Source: Pseudomonadota bacterium
GTDB taxonomy: Bacteria; Pseudomonadota; Gammaproteobacteria; Xanthomonadales; Xanthomonadaceae
Direction: 5' to 3'
DNA: 19,231 nt
NCBI GenBank assembly: GCA_023423605.1
Contig: JAFAFF010000098.1
Location: 1 to 19,231, forward strand
Shown here: in pieces, positions 9,112 to 14,963 of the stretch
Layout: each line of letters opens with the position of its first letter
How positions within the stretch are numbered: position 1 is the first letter of the stretch
Notes under the pieces: generated by a model
Told to the model about the DNA's origin: nothing
Database searches by the model: none
What the model saw: only the letters and a program-made list of their open reading frames with translations
Program-made: the position numbers and the translations under genes

Positions 9112-9519
9112 TTACACCGGCTCCAGCACCTCTTCCGCTGAATCCAGAAGATCCCGCGCAGCCACCAGCAGGCCGTCCATCAGGTGCGCACCAATAAGTG
9201 GCTCGCCGGCACCATCGTGACGATTGGAATGTTCGGCCTGCAGGATTTCCAGGATGGCGGCGATTCCACGAAGTTTCCGGCCTGCCAGTGCTGCACGTTC
9301 GCGCAACGTTCTTGAGCTCACACGCGTGTCGCCACCAACCTCGCCAGATGCCGCGTGCTGGCGCAGCGGGCTGTGCAGTACTGGAGTCGCGGCATCGTAG
9401 GCCTGCGGCGGCTCCGCCAGATGCAGTTCCAGCGTGTGCACCAGATGGGGAGGAAGCCGATGGATCGCGCTGCCGATCAATGCATGCAATCTTGAGCCCG
9501 GCGAAGGGAAATCCGGCAT
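9112..9519 (-). CDS. uncharacterised 135-residue protein
   Basis: The frame starts MPDFPSPGSRLHALIGSAIH, with a GAGG ribosome binding site 7 bases before the ATG, and ends near ARDLLDSAEEVLEPV. I cannot assign a family. The C-terminal half is predicted helical: RKLRGIAAILEILQAEHSNR, then GAHLMDGLLVAARDLLDSAE. The middle (residues 45-70) is polar and probably disordered. It has no membrane helix or signal. It is convergent with the preceding small gene across the SMAG dimer and marks the left edge of the disturbed region. The frame is open upstream of 9519, but that part does not look coding. Confidence 0.6.
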   Translation of the reverse strand: MPDFPSPGSRLHALIGSAIHRLPPHLVHTLELHLAEPPQAYDAATPVLHSPLRQHAASGEVGGDTRVSSRTLRERAALAGRKLRGIAAILEILQAEHSNRHDGAGEPLIGAHLMDGLLVAARDLLDSAEEVLEPV

Positions 9520-9889
9520 GAGTGACCTCGCGTCCTGATAAGGCCACCTGCGCTGCGGCGCGAGGTGGCGGACGATGCGGGTAGCAGTACCGGCAGACAA
9601 GAACCAGACAAACCGGCGGATCGAGGTGACCCCCACGCATCGCCCGCCATGGAACCGGCAAGGCAATGCATTCTCCGCCGTGCCAGAGGGCAGGAACAGA
9701 GCTATCTGGTTATGCCTGCATCGGGACTGCTATCCCGGCTGGCCCAACGGACCAGCGCGCCTATCGTGCGCGGACATCGGCATGCCGTACATGAGCAAAG
9801 CTGTAGTTTCGAGCCGGAACGTGTCGCCCGTCGCCGGTTGTGGTGTCATGCATCTTTCGGCACGCGAGAGGTAGCCTCATCCCACTGTT
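9520..9889. other. non-coding or decayed stretch
   Basis: About 370 bases hold no frame that I can defend. Overlapping open frames on both strands (for example 9575-9874 plus) have no ribosome binding site, no recognisable motif and no consistent codon bias. It could be decayed island DNA leading into the yefM relic. No RNA gene or terminator is evident. Confidence 0.4.
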
Positions 9890-9978
9890 CCTTGCCGAAA
9901 ACGTCACCGCGAAAACGTCAGTGCGTGAAATCCGCGCGGCTGGCCGGCAAGGGACAGTCACGGAAACTGATGGAGTGA
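9890..9978 (+). pseudogene. YefM/Phd-type antitoxin, C-terminal remnant
   Basis: Only the last ~25 codons look like an antitoxin: SPRKRQCVKSARLAGKGQ followed by SRKLME and TGA. This resembles the usual YefM tail of the form SPxNxxRL...AxxxLxxGKGxxxxLxE. The N-terminal DNA-binding part (normally about 60 residues) is not visible upstream in any frame. The stop overlaps a GTG of the following yoeB remnant (GTGA), the standard overlap of these operons. The assignment rests mainly on position plus the short tail match. Confidence 0.55.
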
Positions 9979-10249
9979 TCCACAATTCCCTGATGACGGC
10001 TGGGATTACCTTTACTGGCAGCAGACCGACCGAAGGCTGGCGGTCTCAACTTGCAAGCGCATCAACGATCTGATCAAGGCGATCCAGCGCGATCCGTTCC
10101 AGGGCATCGGCAAGCCAGAGCCGCTACGTCACGCGCTGGCTGGCTACAGCTCGCGGCGCATCAACGACGAACACCGGATCGTCTACAAGGTCCGGTGCTA
10201 CATACTGATCGCGCAGGCCCGGCACCACTATGGATGGGAACCTCGCTAG
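9975..10249 (+). pseudogene. YoeB/Txe-family ribosome-dependent mRNase toxin, frameshifted remnant
   Basis: From 9986 the frame reads FPDDGWDYLYWQQTDRR, then KRINDLIKAIQRDPFQGIGK, PEPLRHALAGYSSRRINDEH and RIVYKV...ARHHY, a clear YoeB body. Active-site counterparts remain: Glu of KPEPL, Arg of RRINDEHR and His-Tyr of RHHY. Damage is plain. The expected GTG start at 9975 is in a different frame from the body (1-nt shift). About four extra codons sit before KRIND. The conserved Trp of GYWSRR is Ser. The residues before the last strand are scrambled, and the protein reads five codons past the normal HY end to a TAG. It is almost certainly inactive. Confidence 0.8.
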
Positions 10250-10338
10250 ACCATTTCCGTCCAGGGCAATTTCTTACCGACCATCGTTGAGACATCGATT
10301 CGCAACTTGCGTGATCGGCCTGTGCCCGCCAACCCAAG

Positions 10339-11061
10339 TCAAAAGTTCAGATCGGTCATCGCGAGTAGACCGAGGTCGTTCATATCCATCTCGATCTGGT
10401 TTGCCCGCTTGATGTGCTCCTTGTTGGAGATATCAAACAGCTCCTTGGTTGTCACGATGGTGGAGCCGCCTTTGGCCTGCAGGATGTCGGCCGCCAGCGG
10501 CAGTTGCTCACGGGTGACGTGACGAGGCACATAGGCCATCCAGCCCAGGCACTGCCGGTGTGGGAAGGTAGCAAACGTGCCGCTGTACCATGCTTTATCG
10601 CCCGGCTCCTCCGGGGCTGGTGCGTTGTCATAAACGTCAACGAATGCAAACTTGATGATAGACCCCGTAGCCACCCCTGAAAGCAGGCCGGCAACTGACA
10701 AAGCGCTTGTTGGCCGATATACCGAGATGCGCAGAAGGCCGTGCATAGGCAGATAGTGCAATTCGAGCTGATTCGGCTTTCTTTTGGAAGCCATGCCCGT
10801 CGTCAACGCGATGGAGAGCGATTTTATTTCTGATACATCTGCAGCTTGACGCAATCGAGAGACCATCTCGTCTCGCGCCGACAATGATACGTAGCTGTCA
10901 GTCGGGGAATGGATTCCGCCAAATCAGCCATCAACAGGCGGCGCAATCTCTGGCGCGTCGTTGTTAAGGGCACCGATCAGCGCTTCAGTACGGGCATAGA
11001 GCTGCTCTACGGAAGATGTCGCTTCAGGGGTCAATGTAGCGTTCAATACCGCGCTGATCAT
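10339..11061 (-). pseudogene. second Imm52-like immunity gene (TsiT-type), broken by TGA at codon 46
   Basis: The full frame from ATG at 11061 to TGA at 10339 is 723 bases, exactly the length of the intact immunity gene upstream, and the two align without gaps. Codon 46 (10924-10926) is TGA where the intact copy has Trp46 in AWLGGF; here the context is DG-stop-FGGIH. A TTG at 10884 could restart a 181-residue product lacking the N-terminal quarter. The last ~75 codons are nearly identical to the other copy (FPHRQCLGWMAYVPRHVTRE onward), while the N-terminal two thirds is only distantly similar. The ATG overlaps the stop of a toxin remnant by one base, so the toxin-immunity order is kept. Confidence 0.8.
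10373..10575. repeat. 203-bp direct repeat, copy 1 (3' part of broken immunity gene)
   Basis: This matches 11407-11609 base for base at an offset of 1034, with 7 mismatches by eye, all transitions (about 96.6% identity). Identity falls sharply at both ends. The repeat codes for the conserved C-terminal part of the two Imm52-like proteins, in which only one residue differs (Thr/Ile). The sharp edges suggest gene conversion or unequal crossing-over, not a simple recent whole-gene duplication. Confidence 0.93.
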
Positions 11062-11372
11062 CAGGCTTGCACCGCAGGAATTGGGCTGAAATGGGTCGTG
11101 ACTGGAGATGGTATCGAACGAGCAACTGCCTGGTACACGACGCGCCGCATGAAATGCATTCGATTATCGCTTGAGGCAAAGCCCCTGATATGGCATGCCT
11201 CGCAGCCGGAAGGATCTGCTTTCACGCAGAGCCGTTCAATGGGCCAGCATGCCAATGTCCGGCGGCTACTTCCGTAGGTAGAGGCCATACCAGACCCATG
11301 CAGTGGAAAGTATTCCTGTTGCAGCAGGCAGGTCACGACCAATAGCTGTGACAGTGGGCTCGCCAGGCCCAT
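11061..11372 (-). pseudogene. remnant of a second Tox-REase-5 toxin, internally deleted
   Basis: The 103-codon frame ends RRVVYQAVARSIPSPVTTHF-SPIPAVQA, which aligns without gaps to the last 34 residues of the intact toxin (MHF/WHL, then SPIPAVQA/TPIPALKA). Further upstream CVKADPSGCEACHIRGF resembles the toxin's Cys-rich segment CANALDATQCNQCRLQHG. The ~150 residues between, including the FDG...DAK nuclease core, are missing. It starts directly after the stop of the intact immunity gene (TGA then ATG) and its stop overlaps the ATG of the second immunity gene. It is read as a displaced or orphan toxin that has decayed. The Cys-segment match is weaker than the C-terminal match. Confidence 0.62.
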
Positions 11373-12095
11373 TCAGAAGGCCGGATCGGTAACCGCCAAC
11401 AAGCCAAGGTCGTTCATATCCATCTCGATCTGGTTCGCCCGCTTGATGTGCTCTTTGTTGGAGATATCAAACAGCTCCTTGGTTGTCACGATGATGGAGC
11501 CGCCTTTGGCCTGCAGGATGTCGGCCGCCAGCGGCAGTTGTTCACGGGTGACGTGACGAGGCACATAAGCCATCCAACCCAGGCACTGCCGGTGTGGAAA
11601 GGTAGCAAAGTCGGCGCGGTAGGAGGTTTTGTCTCCGGGCTCCAGAGGGACGGGGTTGTGGTCCCACGCATCCACGAAAGCAAAATCGATGTCAACTGCC
11701 CCGGGGATTGAGCTCAAGAGTTCTGCTATAGGCTGCCATTCAGAGGGCCGCTTGACACCAATACTGAGTGTCCCTGCTTCTGGCACAAGAATAATTTCGA
11801 TGTTCCATGGCTTTCGTTTCTTTTCCATACGAGTCATCAGGTAGGTGGCATACCCTTTCGTCCTGATGAGCTCAATTCGCTCCCTCATCCGAGCGATGAA
11901 CGCTTCGCGGTTCGCAAATGGAACTCCAACAGCCGCCGGTGTATTAAATCCTCCCAGCCATGCTGAGCGATCCGGAACGATATGCGGCGCGGCCTTGCGC
12001 ATGGCATCCAACAGTGCAGCAGTCATCTCGTATCCCTCATCAAGGCTCAGAACGCTCCGCCTTTTGAGATCTGCTTTTATTGTTGCTCTGAGCAT
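11373..12095 (-). CDS. Imm52-like immunity protein (TsiT-type)
   Basis: This 240-residue cytoplasmic protein follows the nuclease toxin by 2 bases (TGACCATG). It starts MLRATIKADLKRRSVLSLDE; the frame is open further upstream but there overlaps the toxin. The notable motifs are AWLGGF (46 region), IDFAFVDAWDHNPVPLEPGD, CLGWMAYVPRHVTREQLP and a C-terminal GGSIIVTTKELFDISNKEHI, a pattern I associate with the Imm52 family that neutralises Tox-REase-5 nucleases. It has no signal peptide, as expected for an inhibitor of a DNA-cleaving toxin. A damaged paralogue lies 311 bases downstream. The family name is from memory; the role also follows from position. Confidence 0.78.
   Translation of the reverse strand: MLRATIKADLKRRSVLSLDEGYEMTAALLDAMRKAAPHIVPDRSAWLGGFNTPAAVGVPFANREAFIARMRERIELIRTKGYATYLMTRMEKKRKPWNIEIILVPEAGTLSIGVKRPSEWQPIAELLSSIPGAVDIDFAFVDAWDHNPVPLEPGDKTSYRADFATFPHRQCLGWMAYVPRHVTREQLPLAADILQAKGGSIIVTTKELFDISNKEHIKRANQIEMDMNDLGLLAVTDPAF
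11407..11609. repeat. 203-bp direct repeat, copy 2 (3' part of intact immunity gene)
   Basis: This is the partner of 10373-10575. Recombination between the two copies would delete 1034 bases, removing the toxin remnant and one immunity 5' part and leaving a single hybrid immunity gene. Confidence 0.93.
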
Positions 12096-12097
12096 GG

Positions 12098-12808
12098 TCA
12101 AGCCTTGAGGGCGGGGATAGGCGTGTAGTTCGTGATGATTGGCGGAGGAACGATGTCCTTGACGTAGCGGTATGTGGATAGCTCCATGAGATGCCACTCG
12201 AGTTTCGCCTGGGGCATTGCATCGCTTATTGCTCCAACCTGTCTCACAGCCTCTGCAGCTAATCCGCCGAAAACCACATCGAGTTGAAACCCGCTTTGGG
12301 GCACGCCGTCCTCGTCCAGAAACTGCGCATATCGCCCCTTTGCATCCACCACAGTGCAACTGCTGCGCCAGAAGCCATCGAACCACACGCCGTTGTAGAA
12401 CCACTCGGTCACATTGAGCTGGTGGGGACCTGGATGTTGCACGCCCTTGAGCGCATTGAGCGCACGTGCCGCGATGGAGAAGTCAAAGCCGCTGAGCAGC
12501 GCACCGCTGTCCTTATCGACATAGGAAAACCGCTCGGGTCCGGCCCTCAGGTTGGCGATGAACAGTTGATAGTCGTAATTGATCTTTGTTTCCTTGCGGA
12601 TGGCCCGGCGCGGCCTGGCCGGCAGAAGCATCCCGTGCTGCAACCTGCATTGATTGCACTGGGTGGCGTCCAGGGCATTGGCACAATCGCCCTCCACCAT
12701 GCGATCCTGCGGCAATACGCCAATCGCTCTCCTGATGCGTTCAAGCGGCACGGCGCGGCTCAGCAGACCGCCCAATAATCGCCCCCCGACTGGAATCGCG
12801 GCTCCCAT
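12098..12808 (-). CDS. type VI secretion effector with Tox-REase-5 nuclease domain (TseT-like)
   Basis: The predicted 236-residue toxin has a Gly-rich N-terminus (GGRLLGGLLSRAVP), then DCANALDATQCNQCRLQHG with a CxxC at 51-54, then YQLFIANL, and a core EWFYNGVWFDGFWRSSCTVV followed by DAKGRYAQFLDEDG. Asp144 of FDG and the Asp155-x-Lys157 pair fit a PD-(D/E)xK restriction-endonuclease fold. Relatives as I recall them usually have EAK, so Asp155 is a conservative variant. KLEWHLMELSTYRYVKDI follows as in the family. By analogy with P. aeruginosa TseT it should cut DNA in rival cells. The ATG at 12808 lies one base after the upstream stop; a GTG at 12835 is the alternative start. Confidence 0.82.
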   Translation of the reverse strand: MGAAIPVGGRLLGGLLSRAVPLERIRRAIGVLPQDRMVEGDCANALDATQCNQCRLQHGMLLPARPRRAIRKETKINYDYQLFIANLRAGPERFSYVDKDSGALLSGFDFSIAARALNALKGVQHPGPHQLNVTEWFYNGVWFDGFWRSSCTVVDAKGRYAQFLDEDGVPQSGFQLDVVFGGLAAEAVRQVGAISDAMPQAKLEWHLMELSTYRYVKDIVPPPIITNYTPIPALKA

Positions 12809-12809
12809 C

Positions 12810-13163
12810 TCAGCTGCCCCAGTGAGTTTGCGCACGCAGGATCATCAATAGATCTTCCGCGGTCACGTTGGGATCTTTCGTGGACCTGAGTTTGATCTGC
12901 ACCGCTGGCTCCCGATGTAGCGTTCCATGACTTACCACGTCCAGCTTCGCCCAGCGCACCAAGGTGGGAATGCGGGTGATCTGCAGCTCGTTGGTGGCCG
13001 CCTCGTAACTGAGGCGGGTTTCCTCCAGCAGGCGCGCATCGGTAAAGTGCTGCACATCTTCTGGCGTATCCCGGCGCAACTCCTGGGCGATGCGCCGAGT
13101 GAACCCGTCTGGCTCTGGCAGGCGCAGCAGCGCTTCCTGCCGGGCGGTCAGTTCAATGGTCAT
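12810..13163 (-). CDS. small T6SS accessory protein, co-TecT-like
   Basis: This 117-residue soluble protein is made from an ATG that overlaps the DUF4123 gene end by 11 bases. It reads MTIELTARQEALLRLPEPDG, then a charged helical part, then NELQITRIPTLVRWAKLDVV. The pattern recalls the short proteins found directly after DUF4123 adaptors. In the P. aeruginosa TseT cluster the gene in this position encodes co-TecT, which acts with the adaptor TecT. There are no catalytic motifs, signal peptide or membrane helix. The assignment is by position and weak pattern resemblance; sequence homology to co-TecT could not be tested. Confidence 0.6.
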   Translation of the reverse strand: MTIELTARQEALLRLPEPDGFTRRIAQELRRDTPEDVQHFTDARLLEETRLSYEAATNELQITRIPTLVRWAKLDVVSHGTLHREPAVQIKLRSTKDPNVTAEDLLMILRAQTHWGS

Positions 13164-13593
13164 TGCGGGAATACCGCCCTTGGTTGGTTGTCCACTCGGC
13201 GAAGGGAGCAAGCAGGACGCTGAATTGTTCGGCGCTCAGAATATGCCGCAGCCGCTTCATCACCCGTGGATCGTAGTAGCGCAACAAGGCCTTGCTGCCA
13301 TCTGCCAGGCGCATATCGAGCATGGATTGCAGGTGCGCGAAGACGTATTCATAGCCTTTGTGACTTATAAGCAGGGTCATGCATGGCACCCCAGAACGCT
13401 CCAGCGTGTCCAGGTAGCCGACCAGCGCGCTATTGCCTTGGTCCAGATGCAGCAACCATGGGCCCGCATCTGCATGGGCTTGCTCGGGCTGACCCTGGAA
13501 CAGCGAACGGCAGGTGGTGTGACCGGCGTAATGCCGCAACTCCTGTGCCATGCCAGGTCTGGTCGCGCAGTCAACAACGACATATGAAATCAC
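13153..13593 (-). CDS. DUF4123-domain T6SS effector adaptor (TecT/Tap-1-like)
   Basis: DUF4123 proteins are chaperones that load a specific effector on to the PAAR/VgrG tip and are not themselves secreted. The 146-residue product starts VISYVVVDCATRPGMAQELR from a GTG 2 bases after the PAAR stop. It contains the domain hallmarks SLFQGQPEQAHADAGPWLLH, a middle hydrophobic strand (CMTLLISHKGYEYVFAHLQS), and the signature KALLRYYDPRVMKRLRHILS followed by FSVLLAPFAEW. It is short compared with many members, which carry a C-terminal extension, but the core is complete. Placement between PAAR and effector is the standard one. Confidence 0.88.
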   Translation of the reverse strand: MISYVVVDCATRPGMAQELRHYAGHTTCRSLFQGQPEQAHADAGPWLLHLDQGNSALVGYLDTLERSGVPCMTLLISHKGYEYVFAHLQSMLDMRLADGSKALLRYYDPRVMKRLRHILSAEQFSVLLAPFAEWTTNQGRYSRNDH

Positions 13594-13595
13594 GG

Positions 13596-14000
13596 TCAGC
13601 GGGCCAGAAACACGGTGGCATCCTGCGCGGCAGCCAACAGGCATTCCTCGCACACCGGTTCGTTTGGAGCGGCGGGGCTGGCCGCAGGATCTGCCGCTGC
13701 GAGCGCTTTCCATACGGCGGGTGGATGCGAGGCACCGGCTTCAACGAACACCACGTGCTGCCGCCCGGCAATCAACGTGCAGCCACAGCTCACCTTGTCG
13801 CCATTTCGGGCCACGGCCTGGCCGTCGATGATCAAGCTCTCGTCACCCGAAACGATGGAGAACGTTCCTCCATGCGACGAGCACACGACCTTGTCGCCAA
13901 CTCGCGCGACCGCTTTGCCGTTGATATCGGTGTCTGCCGATCCCGAAACAACGGTGCCGCCTCCGCTGGTTTTGTCCCCTACGACGACCACACAGCGCAT
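13596..14000 (-). CDS. PAAR-domain type VI secretion tip protein
   Basis: PAAR proteins cap the VgrG spike and carry effectors. The 134-residue protein begins MRCVVVVGDKTSGGGTVVSG and shows the repeated pattern GxxVARxGDKVxCxxHGGxxxIVSGD, then IIDGQAVARNGDKVSCGCTL. His of SHGG and the Cys of VVC and CGC are the likely zinc ligands. After residue 100 there is an Ala/Pro-rich tail with a CEEC motif (PVCEECLLAAAQDATVF) that may bind the adaptor or metal. AAGGAA 7-8 bases before the ATG is a good ribosome binding site, so this start was chosen although the frame is open further upstream. It is the first gene of the effector cassette. A weak promoter-like TTGCAT-16-TACAAC lies 40-60 bases upstream. 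Confidence 0.92.
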   Translation of the reverse strand: MRCVVVVGDKTSGGGTVVSGSADTDINGKAVARVGDKVVCSSHGGTFSIVSGDESLIIDGQAVARNGDKVSCGCTLIAGRQHVVFVEAGASHPPAVWKALAAADPAASPAAPNEPVCEECLLAAAQDATVFLAR

Positions 14001-14529
14001 CGTCAGTTCCTTCGACTGGTTCGAGCCTGTTGTAACAGCGCATGCGAGCGATGCAACACCAGCGTTCCTGTAGGTGCTCACCCGCGCCATGCCAAGGATC
14101 ACTTCTCTTCCTGGCCGGCTTCCCTGATAGCAAGGGGCAGCGGCACATCGAGCGCACCGAAGGTACGCATCCGGCCATCGCCAAGATCTATCACCAGCTC
14201 ATGGGCCGAACGCTTCAGATGGAGTCGATAGCGTCATACTCAGCCTTAATGCTGCTGCGGGCACCGGTGGCCCGTTGTACAGGTGCTGATCACGCACCAC
14301 CACGTTCAGTCGAATCCGGGAGTCATTCCTGCTCCGCTCGAACAACGGGCTGATTCTCGCAGCGGCGACTACCGCGACTGGCCCAGCCGTGATCTGAACA
14401 CGAGTTCATCACGGCACATTTCCCGCAGCAGAACGGGATGGTCCAGCGAGCGCCCCCGACGCGTAAGGGGCCATGCGTACGCCTTCATCGCGTCTAGAGC
14501 CAGTTGCACACCTTGCGAGTAGCAACGTG
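14001..14529. other. non-coding stretch with short broken reading frames
   Basis: No complete gene is visible in these ~530 bases. On the minus strand a short frame ending at a TGA at 14099-14101 reads HLKRSAHELVIDLGDGRMRT and FGALDVPLPLAIREAG, which looks like the coding end of a lost gene. It is closed upstream by a TGA near 14240, and a neighbouring frame reads VVVRDQHLYNGPPVPAAALR, consistent with one frameshift. I do not recognise the family. No VgrG is present. Confidence 0.4.
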
Positions 14530-14745
14530 GCTGCGACAGCGGCAGCCCTGCGGAGAACGTTCGGGCTTATCAGGTACCATCCCGATACCTACGCGAAGTT
14601 CGATCCGGACTACATGGGCCCGGTACGCATTGCGCTGCAGGAAATCATTGTGGATCTGGGGAGGGATGTTCCGAGGCTGCGTGACCCGCCGGGGGTCACT
14701 TTGGGGTCACCTTGCGTAACCCGTAAATCTTCTCTTTCCACCTCA
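14530..14745 (+). pseudogene. tyrosine recombinase (integrase) C-terminal remnant beside tRNA-Val
   Basis: The plus frame reads ALRRTFGLIRYHPDTYAKFD-PDYMGPVRIALQEIIVDLG. The TYAKFxPDYMxxxxxAL stretch resembles the end of phage-type integrases, where the catalytic Tyr sits in a pattern like HYAxFxPxYLxxxxxAL. The catalytic Arg and His boxes upstream are absent. The frame runs on into the tRNA gene, giving the tell-tale GGTGFEPVTPTMSR tail, which is common for island integrases abutting a tRNA. Direction is towards the 3' end of tRNA-Val. It is called a relic of the element that brought in the accessory block; the short match leaves room for doubt. Confidence 0.5.
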
Positions 14746-14770
14746 GGCCTTGGTACGTCTGGCTTGAGAG

Positions 14771-14845
14771 TGGTGGGCGGTACAGGGTTCGAACCTGTGA
14801 CCCCTACCATGTCAAGGTAGTGCTCTACCGCTGAGCTAACCGCCC
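14771..14845 (-). tRNA. tRNA-Val (anticodon GAC)
   Basis: The minus strand folds as a full cloverleaf: acceptor GGGCGGT with ACCGCCC, discriminator A and encoded CCA; D arm GCTCAGCGGTAGAGC; anticodon stem CTACC/GGTAG with loop TTGACAT giving GAC; T arm with GTTCGAA. The 75 bases include CCA. Its 3' end faces the accessory region, so it is the probable attachment site. No second copy of its 3' end was seen in the window. Confidence 0.97.
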
Positions 14846-14889
14846 GTTTTGTTCCTGCCTCACCGCGATTGCGTCGGGGCAGGCCGCGT

Positions 14890-14918
14890 ATATTACGGAC
14901 GGCGGCGAGCCAGCGCAA
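14890..14918 (-). promoter_or_regulatory. candidate promoter of tRNA-Val
   Basis: On the minus strand TTGCGC (14918-14913) and TAATAT (14895-14890) are separated by 17 bases, 45 bases before the mature tRNA. It lies downstream of the uvrB terminator, which makes an independent promoter likely. Confidence 0.5.
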
Positions 14919-14935
14919 CACTTTTGTGAAGAAAT

Positions 14936-14955
14936 CCCGCACCTTCCGGCGCGGG
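14936..14955 (-). terminator. rho-independent terminator of uvrB
   Basis: CCCGCGCC-GGAA-GGTGCGGG forms an 8-bp stem with one G-U pair and a GGAA loop, followed by ATTTCTT on the minus strand. It starts 9 bases after the uvrB stop. Confidence 0.75.
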
Positions 14956-14963
14956 TCTTCCGT

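Noticed and set aside
4312..10926. Reassignment of TGA to Trp (recoding) as the reason for the two in-frame TGA codons
   Set aside because: TGA is the ordinary stop of many genes here (msbA, exbD, the response regulator, PAAR, DUF4123), so recoding would wreck normal overlaps. Mutation or sequence error is simpler.
12096..12404. Upstream extension of the intact immunity protein by 103 codons
   Set aside because: It lies wholly inside the toxin gene in another frame. The ATG at 12095, 2 bases after the toxin stop, matches the paralogue's length exactly.
14473..14820. A complete 115-residue protein ending inside tRNA-Val
   Set aside because: The end GGTGFEPVTPTMSR is simply the tRNA read in frame. 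Only the integrase-like middle was kept, as a remnant.
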